NCBI GenBank assembly: GCA_002373535.1
Contig: DFKL01000024.1
Coordinates: forward strand, 1 to 6,689
Origin: Prevotellaceae bacterium UBA3646
GTDB taxonomy: Bacteria > Bacteroidota > Bacteroidia > Bacteroidales > Bacteroidaceae
DNA: 6,689 bases
Direction: 5' to 3'
The position numbers were made by a program, and so were the translations under genes. The notes under the pieces were generated by a model. The model was not told where the DNA came from, made no database searches, and was given only the letters and a program-made list of their open reading frames with translations. Positions within the stretch are counted from its first letter, which is position 1; each line of letters opens with the position of its first letter. Shown in pieces: positions 1-6,288 of the stretch.

Positions 1-644
1 GAGAGGTTGTTCTGCAGTTCCAGGCTGACATAGGGGTTCCACTTTATTCCCTTGCGAGACATCTCGACCTTGAGGCGTGAACGGAACAGGTGGCTACGCT
101 CCTCGTCCTCGTAGTCTGTCTCTGTTTTAGGGTATTTGGGCTTGAGGTTACCGGATGAATCGTAGCGGTATTTGGTCTGGGTGTAGGATTCCTCGCAGCC
201 ATAGGTGTACTGGTACCTCTCGCGGAGGGAGATCTTGACCCATCCTGCAATCTTGTAGGAGCCTGTAACGTCCAGGCTGACGCGATGGCGCGGCGTCCAG
301 AAGGGGTCGTCGTCGTTGTAGCCGTCCCAGTTACCGCTGCTTTTGTCGTAATGGTCCTTGCGCTTGTAGGGGCTGTATGATCCCATGAACATGTAGGATG
401 TTCCGAACTTGAGGTACTTGTTGACCTTGTACTGCAGGCCCAGTCCTATATTCAGCCTGTCTATCTTAGTGGTGTTGTCCTGTGTGCGCAGGCCTCCCTC
501 GAGGCTTACGCTGAAATTGCGAGGCAGCTGTTTCTTGGCTCCCAGCTCCAGCCACATGCCGAAATCATCGTCTGCCTGCACGACGCCGACAGGCAGCAGC
601 AGTGCAACCATTGTTGCCAACATCACACAAATCTTGTTTTTCAT
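1..644 (-). CDS. DUF2490 outer-membrane beta-barrel protein, C-terminus beyond window
   Basis: Partial gene read on the minus strand from an ATG at 644; 214 codons are open to the window edge with no stop. Residues 1-24 form a typical Sec signal peptide: Lys at 2 and 4, a hydrophobic core, and a V-Q-A end with cleavage expected before the DDD run. The mature part alternates hydrophobic and polar residues in short strands ending in aromatic residues (for example LNIGLGLQYKV at 65-75 and YLKFGTSYMFMGSY at 77-90), separated by charged loops such as 93-116 and 150-183. This pattern, with the SLRERYQYT stretch at 139-147, matches the DUF2490 family of Bacteroidetes outer-membrane barrels; family membership is by recognition and the function is unknown. 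It follows the DUF4956 gene by 32 bases with no visible promoter between, so it is probably co-transcribed as the third cistron of the polyphosphate-polymerase cassette. An unrelated barrel of similar size remains possible. Confidence 0.8.
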   Translation of the reverse strand, partial: MKNKICVMLATMVALLLPVGVVQADDDFGMWLELGAKKQLPRNFSVSLEGGLRTQDNTTKIDRLNIGLGLQYKVNKYLKFGTSYMFMGSYSPYKRKDHYDKSSGNWDGYNDDDPFWTPRHRVSLDVTGSYKIAGWVKISLRERYQYTYGCEESYTQTKYRYDSSGNLKPKYPKTETDYEDEERSHLFRSRLKVEMSRKGIKWNPYVSLELQNNL

Positions 645-676
645 AGCTCTATGTCTTGGTTATGTAGGGTTATGTC

Positions 677-1396
677 TCACTTAAGCTTTGGCAATCGTCC
701 CATGCCTTCTATACTGCTGGCACGATCCATGTCCTCGTCGTAATAGATGCGTATGATAACGCTGTCCTTGAGGAAGTCGATGGTGCCGACCTCGATGCTG
801 ATGATCTTCAGCCCGGTACGCTTCTCCAGGTCGTCAATGAGCTCCTGGCGCTTGGCGGGATGTACGAGATTGACATTGTCGTACTTGATGTACTTGGAGC
901 AATGCTCGTCGAGCAGCTTGCTGCTCTCGAACAGGGCTGCAAGGCCGATGAATATAAGGTTTGCCAGCACCACGGTAACGATGCCGATGCCCTCCCAATA
1001 GTCGCTCTTGGGGTGGTACTCTGCCCTGGAGAGGGCGTTGACGACGCTTACTGCCACGAGCATGAAGAGGTATGTCATCTCGCGAATTGGGATTGCCTCG
1101 GTCCTGTATCGTATTATTCCGAAGATGGCAAACAGTCCCAGGGCCGCACCGGTGTGCATGCTGTCGCCGCCCATGAAGCTTACCAGCAGGAAGATGCTCA
1201 TACTCATTATTATAAATATGAACATGTAGTCCCGGCGGTGGCTCTTGGGATAATAGAAGCATCGTGCTATCACGCATACTACGGTGGCCGTCATCACAAG
1301 ACGTATAAGCAGTGACAGCAGTGTGCTGGTCTCGATAAGCGTCATGCCTATGGTATGGCCGAAAATCTGGTTAAGTTCCTGGATGGTCTCGCTCAT
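677..1396 (-). CDS. DUF4956 family multi-pass membrane protein
   Basis: A 239-residue integral membrane protein. Hydrophobic segments lie at about 25-48, 57-76, 84-95, 107-122 and 136-157, followed by a soluble C-terminal domain of about 80 residues (158-239) with a beta/alpha pattern (LKIISIEVGTIDF, then SVIIRIYYDED). The diagnostic stretch is RYRTEAIPIREMTYLF at 96-111, charged residues set between membrane segments, which I recognise as the hallmark of DUF4956. No function is established for the family. It is repeatedly found beside VTC-domain polyphosphate polymerase genes, as here, where the polymerase gene ends 13 bases upstream. A role as membrane partner or conduit for the cytosolic polymerase is inference from this linkage. 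The start ATG at 1396 is the first in frame and leaves the normal short spacing to the upstream stop. I am sure of the family, not of the role. Confidence 0.85.
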   Translation of the reverse strand: MSETIQELNQIFGHTIGMTLIETSTLLSLLIRLVMTATVVCVIARCFYYPKSHRRDYMFIFIIMSMSIFLLVSFMGGDSMHTGAALGLFAIFGIIRYRTEAIPIREMTYLFMLVAVSVVNALSRAEYHPKSDYWEGIGIVTVVLANLIFIGLAALFESSKLLDEHCSKYIKYDNVNLVHPAKRQELIDDLEKRTGLKIISIEVGTIDFLKDSVIIRIYYDEDMDRASSIEGMGRLPKLK

Positions 1397-1409
1397 AAAT
1401 CAACTGGTT

Positions 1410-2225
1410 TTATATTTGTTCACTTATTTTTCTCAGACTCCTCAGCTTTGGCTTGAACAGGTTCTGCTTCAGGGCGGGGTTTGTCATCACGCTGCCGATG
1501 CAGTATTTGGAGAAGCCGTGCGGCTTGATACGCAGCTCCCTGAGCAGTGACAGTATGGGACTGTATACGTTTCCGTCGCGCTTGAGTTCTACGATAACGA
1601 GATTGCCGGTGTTGTCCTCGAGATTGGTATCGTAATTGTGGAACATGATGTCAAAGTCTATCGTAAGGCGCTCGGTCTTGCCGTAGTTGACCAGCGTGAT
1701 ACGGTGAAACTGGTTCTGGACGGTCGGGTGTATGTCGGCAAGGCTGCGACGGACTTGCTCGCCCAGGAAATCGTCTACCATGATGCTGACGCCCTTGCTG
1801 TCGCCGATTTCGTCTGCCCTGACGTCCTGAGAGGATACGAGTATGCGTTTCTTCTTGGTACGACCGTGGTTGTTCTTGGTCTTCACCTCCAGAAAGGTGT
1901 CCTTGCTGTCCATGTAGGTGCGGACACGGACTTTCTGCCTGGGAGCACGCCCGTCGTGATGCTGCATGTAGTAGAAATGGCCTTCAGTATCCCAGTATGT
2001 GGTCTTGTAGCTCGCAATGCGGCTTCCGCAGTGGAACTGGGCGAAATACTGCCCCTTGCAGAGCTGCAGCAGTCTTACGAGCCGCTGTTTCGTAGTGACG
2101 AACTTGGTGTCCGTACGGTTCATCAGACGAATCTCCTTCATCTGCTGCAGGGTGATGGGCTCGAGTTGCTCCAGTTCCTCGTGTATACGTTTGTCTATAT
2201 CGGTCGTTTCTGCCACTTTCAACAT
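1410..2225 (-). CDS. VTC-domain polyphosphate polymerase family protein
   Basis: A 271-residue protein from the ATG at 2225; the frame stays open to a GTG at 2270 (286 residues). Residue numbers here use the longer frame. It shows the charged tunnel motifs of the VTC/CYTH triphosphate-tunnel fold: RTDTKF at 52-57, the R-x-R pair R115/R117 in KVRVRTY, E128 and K130 in LEVK, a basic and acidic strand at 190-207 (R190, K198, R201, D205, D207), E228 in VIVELKRDG, and K255 in FSKY. These match in order the ATP- and metal-binding residues of yeast Vtc4 (R264/R266, E426, K458, recalled from memory). Known Vtc4 transfers the gamma phosphate of ATP to a growing polyphosphate chain; this activity is inferred here. 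There is no signal peptide or membrane segment, so it should be cytosolic, unlike eukaryotic VTC proteins with SPX and membrane domains. I prefer ATG 2225 because the promoter -10-type box TATATTTG covers the GTG. It is the first gene of the cassette with DUF4956 and DUF2490. Confidence 0.85.
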   Translation of the reverse strand: MLKVAETTDIDKRIHEELEQLEPITLQQMKEIRLMNRTDTKFVTTKQRLVRLLQLCKGQYFAQFHCGSRIASYKTTYWDTEGHFYYMQHHDGRAPRQKVRVRTYMDSKDTFLEVKTKNNHGRTKKKRILVSSQDVRADEIGDSKGVSIMVDDFLGEQVRRSLADIHPTVQNQFHRITLVNYGKTERLTIDFDIMFHNYDTNLEDNTGNLVIVELKRDGNVYSPILSLLRELRIKPHGFSKYCIGSVMTNPALKQNLFKPKLRSLRKISEQI

Positions 2226-2269
2226 AAAATTTCTGTATGCAAAAGACTTAAAGTCGGGGCTTTCCTCCA

Positions 2270-2277
2270 CAAATATA
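2270..2277 (-). promoter_or_regulatory. Probable -7 promoter box for the polyphosphate-polymerase cassette
   Basis: Read on the minus strand the bases are TATATTTG, a perfect match to the Bacteroidetes TAnnTTTG -7 element. Transcription would start near 2263, about 38 bases before the ATG at 2225. I could not find a TTTG-type -33 element at the usual 19-21 base spacing, so this is a half-supported promoter. It overlaps the alternative GTG start of the polymerase gene and so argues against that start. Confidence 0.5.
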
Positions 2278-2308
2278 TGAAAAAATGGATATAAATCGCT
2301 CCTGCCTC

Positions 2309-2339
2309 TTGTTTTTTTCGGATAAAAAACTTACATTTG
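2309..2339 (+). promoter_or_regulatory. Predicted Bacteroidetes-type promoter of frr-rsgA
   Basis: A TTG at 2309-2311 (reduced -33 element, CTTG in place of TTTG) is followed after exactly 20 bases by TACATTTG at 2332-2339, a perfect TAnnTTTG -7 box. Transcription should begin near 2345, giving a leader of about 20 bases before the frr ATG at 2366. It diverges from the cassette promoter about 30 bases to its left. Confidence 0.65.
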
Positions 2340-2365
2340 TCTATGAATTAACTATTTGTTTCAAT

Positions 2366-2926
2366 ATGACAGACACAAAGACCATCCTTCTGGATTCTGA
2401 GGAAAAAATGGAAGAGGCTGTAATGTATCTCGAGGAGGCCCTGGCGCATATCCGTGCGGGAAAGGCCAACGTAAAGATACTGGACGGCATCCGTGTAGAC
2501 AGCTATGGCAGCATGGTTCCGCTGAACAACGTGGCGAGCATCAACACTCCTGATGCGAGAACCATAGCCATCAAGCCGTGGGACAAGAGTATGTTCCGTA
2601 TTATCGAGAAGGCCATCCTTGACAGCGAGGTGGGCATCACGCCGGATAACAACGGCGAGATAATCCGTCTGGCCATCCCGCCTCTGACCGAGGAGCGACG
2701 CAAGCAACTGGTCAAGCAGTGCGGCAAGGAAAGCGAGCAGGCAAAGGTCAGTGTCCGCAACGCTCGCCGTGACACGATAGACAAGCTCAAGAGGTGTATC
2801 AAGGAGGGACTGAGCGAGGACCTGGAGAAGGATGCCGAGGCGGACCTGCAGAAGATGCACGACAAGTTCATCGCCAAGATAGAGGCTCTCCTGGCTGACA
2901 AGGAGAAAGAGATAATGACTGTCTGA
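2366..2926 (+). CDS. frr: Ribosome recycling factor (RRF)
   Basis: A 186-residue cytosolic protein, against 185 in E. coli, which together with EF-G splits the post-termination ribosome so the subunits can be reused. The sequence runs in register with the known family: residues 27-44 (AHIRAGKANVKILDGIRV), SYGSMVPLNNVASI at 47-59, DARTIAIKPWDKSM at 63-76, PPLTEERRKQLVK at 105-117, the arginine-rich RNARRD at 131-136 in the helical domain that contacts 23S rRNA, and the ending IEALLADKEKEIM. The frame extends upstream to an ATG at 2285, but the extra 27 residues lack family similarity and include the promoter, so I start at 2366. The leader is A/T-rich without a Shine-Dalgarno, normal for this phylum. 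The TGA stop overlaps the rsgA ATG (TGATG), indicating translational coupling. frr is normally essential. Confidence 0.97.
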   Translation: MTDTKTILLDSEEKMEEAVMYLEEALAHIRAGKANVKILDGIRVDSYGSMVPLNNVASINTPDARTIAIKPWDKSMFRIIEKAILDSEVGITPDNNGEIIRLAIPPLTEERRKQLVKQCGKESEQAKVSVRNARRDTIDKLKRCIKEGLSEDLEKDAEADLQKMHDKFIAKIEALLADKEKEIMTV

Positions 2927-3855
2927 TGACAGGGACGGTCGTCAGGAACACGGGAAGCTGGTATGTCGTCAGGACTGACAACGGCCAGCTTTTCAACTGT
3001 AAGGTCAAGGGGAATTTCCGCCTCAAGGGTATACGCAGCACCAATCCTGTGGCCGTGGGCGACGTCGTAGACATCGCCCCGGGGGCCGACACGGCTTTCA
3101 TAACTGCCATACACGACAGGCGCAACTATATAGTACGCAAGGCGAGCAACCTGTCCAAGCAAAGCCATGTCATTGCTGCCAACGTAGATCAGGCTGCACT
3201 GGTTGTCACACTGAGGCATCCGGAGACTAACACGGTCTTCATAGACCGGTTCCTGGCCAGTGCCGAGGCATACAGGGTTCCTGTACTGCTCGTGTTCAAC
3301 AAGACTGACCTGCTGGACGAGGATGACCGCAACATGCTGGAGTCCCTGTCCCGAACATACGAGGAACTGGGCTATACCTGCCTTGCCGTGTGCGCACTCC
3401 GCTCGCAGCTATCCACCTTGCGCGAGGCCCTACGGGGCAAGACGACCTTGTTCAGCGGCAACTCGGGCGTGGGCAAGAGTACCTTGCTGAATGCCCTCGT
3501 ACCGGGTCTCGGCGTGAAGACGGCAGAGATAAGCATGTCCCACGATACTGGAATGCACACCACCACTTTCAGCGAAATGTACGACCTTCCGGAAAACGGT
3601 GGGGTTATAATAGACACTCCCGGAATCAAGGGGTTCGGGACTTTTGACATGGAGCCTGGCGAGGTCGGTCACTACTTCCGTGAGATATTTGCCATATCAC
3701 ATGACTGCAGGTTCGGGGACTGCACGCATACGCACGAGCCTGGATGTGCCGTGCTGGCTGCACTGGAGGAGGGCCGCATAGCGGGTTTCCGATACCAGAG
3801 CTACCTGTCCATGATGCAGGACAAGGACGAGGGGAAATACCGCGCGGCCTTCTAG
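2926..3855 (+). CDS. rsgA: Ribosome small-subunit maturation GTPase RsgA (YjeQ)
   Basis: A 309-residue circularly permuted GTPase that acts in late 30S maturation. In order it has an N-terminal OB fold (about 1-70, with VAVGDVVDI at 42-50), then GTPase motifs in the permuted order G4-G5-G1-G2-G3: NKTD at 125-128, the CAL loop near 156-158, the P-loop GNSGVGKST at 178-186, switch threonines in GMHTTT at 209-214, and DTPG at 230-233. The C-terminal zinc site is C261-X4-C266-X-H268-X5-C274, the exact family spacing. All nucleotide- and zinc-binding residues are present. The family binds the decoding region of the 30S subunit and helps release RbfA, whose gene lies 2 kb to the right. The start codon overlaps the frr stop by one base. 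The TAG stop shares a CTAG palindrome with the stop of convergent xerD. Confidence 0.97.
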   Translation: MTGTVVRNTGSWYVVRTDNGQLFNCKVKGNFRLKGIRSTNPVAVGDVVDIAPGADTAFITAIHDRRNYIVRKASNLSKQSHVIAANVDQAALVVTLRHPETNTVFIDRFLASAEAYRVPVLLVFNKTDLLDEDDRNMLESLSRTYEELGYTCLAVCALRSQLSTLREALRGKTTLFSGNSGVGKSTLLNALVPGLGVKTAEISMSHDTGMHTTTFSEMYDLPENGGVIIDTPGIKGFGTFDMEPGEVGHYFREIFAISHDCRFGDCTHTHEPGCAVLAALEEGRIAGFRYQSYLSMMQDKDEGKYRAAF

Positions 3856-4802
3856 TCTTTCCTACTTTTTATATTTCTCGGGTGATGGCACAAAATCTCT
3901 TCCCTGAGATGTCCCATGTCCAGGTGCATGTATACCTCGGTCGTGCTGATGTCCTCGTGCCCCAGCATTTCCTGTATCGCACGCAGGTTGGCTCCGCCCT
4001 GCAGCAGATGGGTGGCAAAACTGTGGCGAAAGACGTGCGGAGAGATTTCCCGTTCGATACCTGCCTGCCTGGCGTACTGCTGTATATATACAAACAGGCT
4101 GATACGCGACAGTGACTTGCCGCGGGTTCGGGACAGGAAGACGTAGTCCTCGTAGCCCTCGCGGATATTGATGTGGCAACGTACGCTGAACCAGTTGTGC
4201 AGTTCCTTGACGGCTCTCGGTGAAATGGGGACTAATCGCTCCTTGTTGCCCTTGCCTGTGACTTTTATAAAGCCTTCCTCGAGATACAGGCCTGACATCT
4301 TGAGGCCGCACAGCTCGGATATGCGCAAGCCGCAACTGTACAGCACCTCGACAATACAGTGGTCCCGCACTCCCTCGGGCTTGCTCTGGTCTATAGCTTC
4401 CAGTATCCGGTCTATCTCACCGACGCTGAGGACCTGAGGCAGGTGTTTGCCTATCTTGGGGGACTCGAGCAATTCCGTAGGGTCCTGGGGGACCTCGCCC
4501 TCGAGTGTCAGGAAATGATAGAAGCTGCGCACGCCGGACAGTATCCGTGCGATGGAACGGGCTGAAATGCCGTGTTCACGGAGCGTTCCTGCAAAAAGGT
4601 CAAAATCACGCAATGTCACAGAACGGAAGTCTATGCCGTTGTCTGCATAGTAGTTGACCAGCTTCTGCAAGTCTCGCATGTATGCATCCAGCGTGTTGTC
4701 ACTGACCGACTTTTCCAGCCGCAAATACTGCATGTACCGCCTGAGTATGGCGGTATTTATGATGCCCGAATTGCTGATGCCTGTATTTTTTTTCAGCGCC
4801 AT
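3852..4802 (-). CDS. xerD: Tyrosine recombinase XerD
   Basis: A 316-residue tyrosine recombinase. The N-terminal SAM-like core-binding domain covers about 18-105 (YLRLEKSVSDNTLDAYMRDL resembles the start of E. coli XerD) and the catalytic domain about 120-305. Catalytic residues are R160 (GLRISEL), K184 (VTGKGNKER), H256 and R259 (HVFRHSFATHL), H282 (GHEDIS) and nucleophile Y291 (TEVYMHLD). All six sit exactly 12 positions after E. coli XerD R148, K172, H244, R247, H270 and Y279, so the domain has no insertions. XerD acts with XerC at dif under FtsK control to resolve chromosome dimers. The N-terminus is about 12 residues longer than in E. coli. XerD rather than XerC is chosen from similarity and from the divergent aroQ neighbour I recall in Bacteroidales; a solitary mobile-element integrase is less likely amid core genes. 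A run of eight A occurs in codons 4-6. Confidence 0.92.
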   Translation of the reverse strand: MALKKNTGISNSGIINTAILRRYMQYLRLEKSVSDNTLDAYMRDLQKLVNYYADNGIDFRSVTLRDFDLFAGTLREHGISARSIARILSGVRSFYHFLTLEGEVPQDPTELLESPKIGKHLPQVLSVGEIDRILEAIDQSKPEGVRDHCIVEVLYSCGLRISELCGLKMSGLYLEEGFIKVTGKGNKERLVPISPRAVKELHNWFSVRCHINIREGYEDYVFLSRTRGKSLSRISLFVYIQQYARQAGIEREISPHVFRHSFATHLLQGGANLRAIQEMLGHEDISTTEVYMHLDMGHLREEILCHHPRNIKSRKD

Positions 4803-4825
4803 TCCCCGTGATTTTCTTTTGTTCC

Positions 4826-4857
4826 TTTGGATTTATGGAGTGATAATCGTATATTTG
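4826..4857 (+). promoter_or_regulatory. Predicted promoter of the aroQ operon
   Basis: TTTG at 4826-4829, a 20-base spacer and TATATTTG at 4850-4857 give a full consensus match to the Bacteroidetes housekeeping promoter. Transcription should start near 4864, with a leader of about 27 bases that is A-rich and has no Shine-Dalgarno before the aroQ ATG at 4891. Confidence 0.82.
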
Positions 4858-4872
4858 CCACATAAAGTTACG

Positions 4873-4903
4873 CAAAATTAGAAAAAAAACATGAGAATCC
4901 AAA
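4873..4903 (-). promoter_or_regulatory. Predicted promoter of xerD
   Basis: On the minus strand TTTG (4903-4900), a 19-base spacer and TAATTTTG (4880-4873) again match the Bacteroidetes consensus in full. The start site would fall near 4866, leaving a leader of about 64 bases before the xerD ATG at 4802. The -33 element lies inside aroQ codons 4-5, so the two divergent promoters are packed nearly back to back. Confidence 0.75.
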
Positions 4904-5313
4904 TTGTAAACGGCCCGAACCTGAATCTTCTGGGCATACGCGAGCCGGAGATTTACGGCAAGAAGGGTTTCGAGCAGTATCTGCACCAGCTGAGAGACAT
5001 GTTCCCCAACGTACGCATCGACTATTTCCAGAGCAACTTGGAGGGCGAACTGATAGACATGATACACGAAGTGGGCTTCGACCGTGACGGAATAGTCCTG
5101 AACGCCGGCGCATATACGCATTACAGCCTGGCTCTGATGGATGCCATCAAGAGCGTAAACACGCCTGTCGTAGAAGTCCATATCAGCAATGTGCACCAAC
5201 GTGAGGAATTTCGACGTCACAGCGTAATAAGTCCTGCATGCAAGGGTGTCATCTGCGGATTCGGACTGGACAGCTACCGCCTTGCAATCGAAGCCCTGCT
5301 GAGTCTGAAATAA
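4891..5313 (+). CDS. aroQ: Type II 3-dehydroquinate dehydratase
   Basis: A 140-residue small enzyme converting 3-dehydroquinate to 3-dehydroshikimate, step three of the shikimate route to aromatic amino acids. The family forms cytosolic dodecamers. Visible motifs are VNGPNLNLLGIREPEIYG at 6-23 with flexible-lid R17 and catalytic Y22, QSNLEGELID at 47-56, LNAGAYTH at 70-77 with N71 and H77, EVHISNVHQREEFRRHS at 95-111 with H97 and R108/R109, and the C-terminal GFGLDSYRLAIEAL. All catalytic positions are intact and the length is normal for the family. It is the first gene of a plus-strand operon. Its TAA stop overlaps the ATG of the methyltransferase (TAATG), so the two are probably translationally coupled. 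Confidence 0.97.
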   Translation: MRIQIVNGPNLNLLGIREPEIYGKKGFEQYLHQLRDMFPNVRIDYFQSNLEGELIDMIHEVGFDRDGIVLNAGAYTHYSLALMDAIKSVNTPVVEVHISNVHQREEFRRHSVISPACKGVICGFGLDSYRLAIEALLSLK

Positions 5314-5939
5314 TGCTGCTGGACGACTATATCCTGTCGCACATAGACGAGGAGGGGCAGTACCTGCACAGGCTGTGGCGGGCCACGCAGATGAAGCTGT
5401 CTTACGGGCAGATGGCAAGCGGCCATCTACAGGGCCGGCTGCTGAAGATGCTCGTCAGGATGATACGTCCGCAACGTGTACTGGAACTCGGCATGTTCAG
5501 CGGATACTCTGCCCTGAGCATGGCCGAGGGGCTTGAAGAGGGGGCCGAACTGCACACGTTCGAGATATTTGACGAAATAGAGGACTTTACGCGCCCCTGG
5601 ATAGAGGGCAGCCCGTACGGCAGGTACATACACATTCACATCGGTGACGCACTGGAACTCGTCCCGCAGATGGACGTAACGTGGGACATGGCGTTCGTCG
5701 ATGCCGACAAGCGCCAGTATCTCCAATATTATGAGATGATACTGCCACGACTGCGACCCGGAGGATACATCATTGCCGACAACACCTTGTGGTACGGCCG
5801 CATAACCGAGGAGGCGCGAGAGTCTGACCTGCAGACAATAGGACTGCAGCGGTTCAACGATGCCGTAGCACAAGACGACAGAGTGGAGAAAGTCATACTG
5901 CCGCTCAGGGACGGACTCACCATTATAAGAAAACTGTGA
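5313..5939 (+). CDS. COMT-like class I SAM-dependent O-methyltransferase
   Basis: A 208-residue protein starting at the ATG that overlaps the aroQ stop; the frame is open further left to 5238 but that part lies inside aroQ. It has the Rossmann SAM-binding motif VLELGMFSGYSALSMA at 56-71, an acidic strand end TFEI at 82-85, and the cation-dependent methyltransferase signature: D130 and K133 in AFVDADK, then D156-N157 in IIADNTLW. These correspond to rat COMT D141, K144, D169 and N170, so a divalent-metal-dependent transfer of methyl from SAM to a hydroxyl, typically catechol-like, is expected. The substrate is not readable from sequence. The position directly after aroQ could hint at an aromatic substrate, but in Bacteroidales this neighbourhood consists of mixed housekeeping genes, so I do not lean on it. 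There is no signal peptide, so it is cytosolic. Confidence 0.93.
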   Translation: MLLDDYILSHIDEEGQYLHRLWRATQMKLSYGQMASGHLQGRLLKMLVRMIRPQRVLELGMFSGYSALSMAEGLEEGAELHTFEIFDEIEDFTRPWIEGSPYGRYIHIHIGDALELVPQMDVTWDMAFVDADKRQYLQYYEMILPRLRPGGYIIADNTLWYGRITEEARESDLQTIGLQRFNDAVAQDDRVEKVILPLRDGLTIIRKL

Positions 5940-5951
5940 AACTGAGACAAT

Positions 5952-6287
5952 ATGGAAACAACGAGACAAAACAAGATAGCACGTCTGCTGCAGAAGGAGC
6001 TTGGCGACATGTTCCAGCGCCAGACGGCCGGTATGCCAGGCGTACTGGTAAGCGTGAGCAAATGCCGCATAAGCCCTGACATGAGCGTATGCCGGGGATA
6101 CCTGAGCGTCTTCCCCAGCAGCAGGGCCGAGGAGATAGTCGGCAACATCAACGCGAACGTCAAGTCGGTAAGGTACGAACTGGGGAAACGTGTGCGCATG
6201 CAGCTGAGAATCATTCCCGAGCTCAAGTTCTTCGTGGACGACAGTCTGGACTACGACGAACATATAGGCCAGCTCCTGGCAAAATGA
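5952..6287 (+). CDS. rbfA: Ribosome-binding factor A
   Basis: A 111-residue KH-like-fold protein that binds the immature 30S subunit near the 5' end of 16S rRNA and assists its late maturation. The pattern fits RbfA: an N-terminal helix with basic residues (RQNKIARLLQKELGDMF at 5-21), a VSVSKCRISPDMSVCRGYLSVF stretch at about 33-54 where the family usually has V..V..S.DL..A.VYVS, then helices ending in VRYELGKRVRMQLRIIPELKFFVDDSLDYDEHI at 73-105, the most conserved part with RxxP-type and DxSxxY signatures. It begins 12 bases after the methyltransferase stop and ends one base before the comM start. Its length is at the short end of the family, with no extended C-terminal tail. Confidence 0.93.
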   Translation: METTRQNKIARLLQKELGDMFQRQTAGMPGVLVSVSKCRISPDMSVCRGYLSVFPSSRAEEIVGNINANVKSVRYELGKRVRMQLRIIPELKFFVDDSLDYDEHIGQLLAK

Positions 6288-6288
6288 C

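Noticed and set aside
860..1315. Long plus-strand open frame opposite the DUF4956 gene, and similar long antisense frames at 1638-2294, 2503-3219 and 5427-6401
   Set aside because: They lie opposite well-recognised genes, show no family motifs and have compositions expected from reading the complementary strand.
1411..1418. TATATTTG on the plus strand, a perfect -7 promoter match at the end of the polymerase gene
   Set aside because: No TTTG or TTG lies 19-21 bases upstream, and it would only transcribe antisense into the polymerase gene; the bases are explained by the codons at the gene's 3' end.
3840..3847. CCGCGCGG palindrome near the rsgA/xerD junction as a possible terminator
   Set aside because: It has no loop-forming arms beyond eight self-complementary bases and no following T-run in either direction; it lies in rsgA codons.
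4786..4793. Run of eight T (eight A in the xerD sense strand) in codons 4-6, a possible slippage or phase-variation tract
   Set aside because: xerD is a core gene, the tract encodes ordinary Lys-Lys-Asn, a similar A8 run occurs in the nearby aroQ leader, and eight is short for phase variation.
3852..4802. XerD-like gene as the integrase of a mobile element or integron
   Set aside because: No attachment-site repeats, cargo genes or tRNA are visible; the catalytic spacing equals E. coli XerD exactly and the neighbours are core genes.
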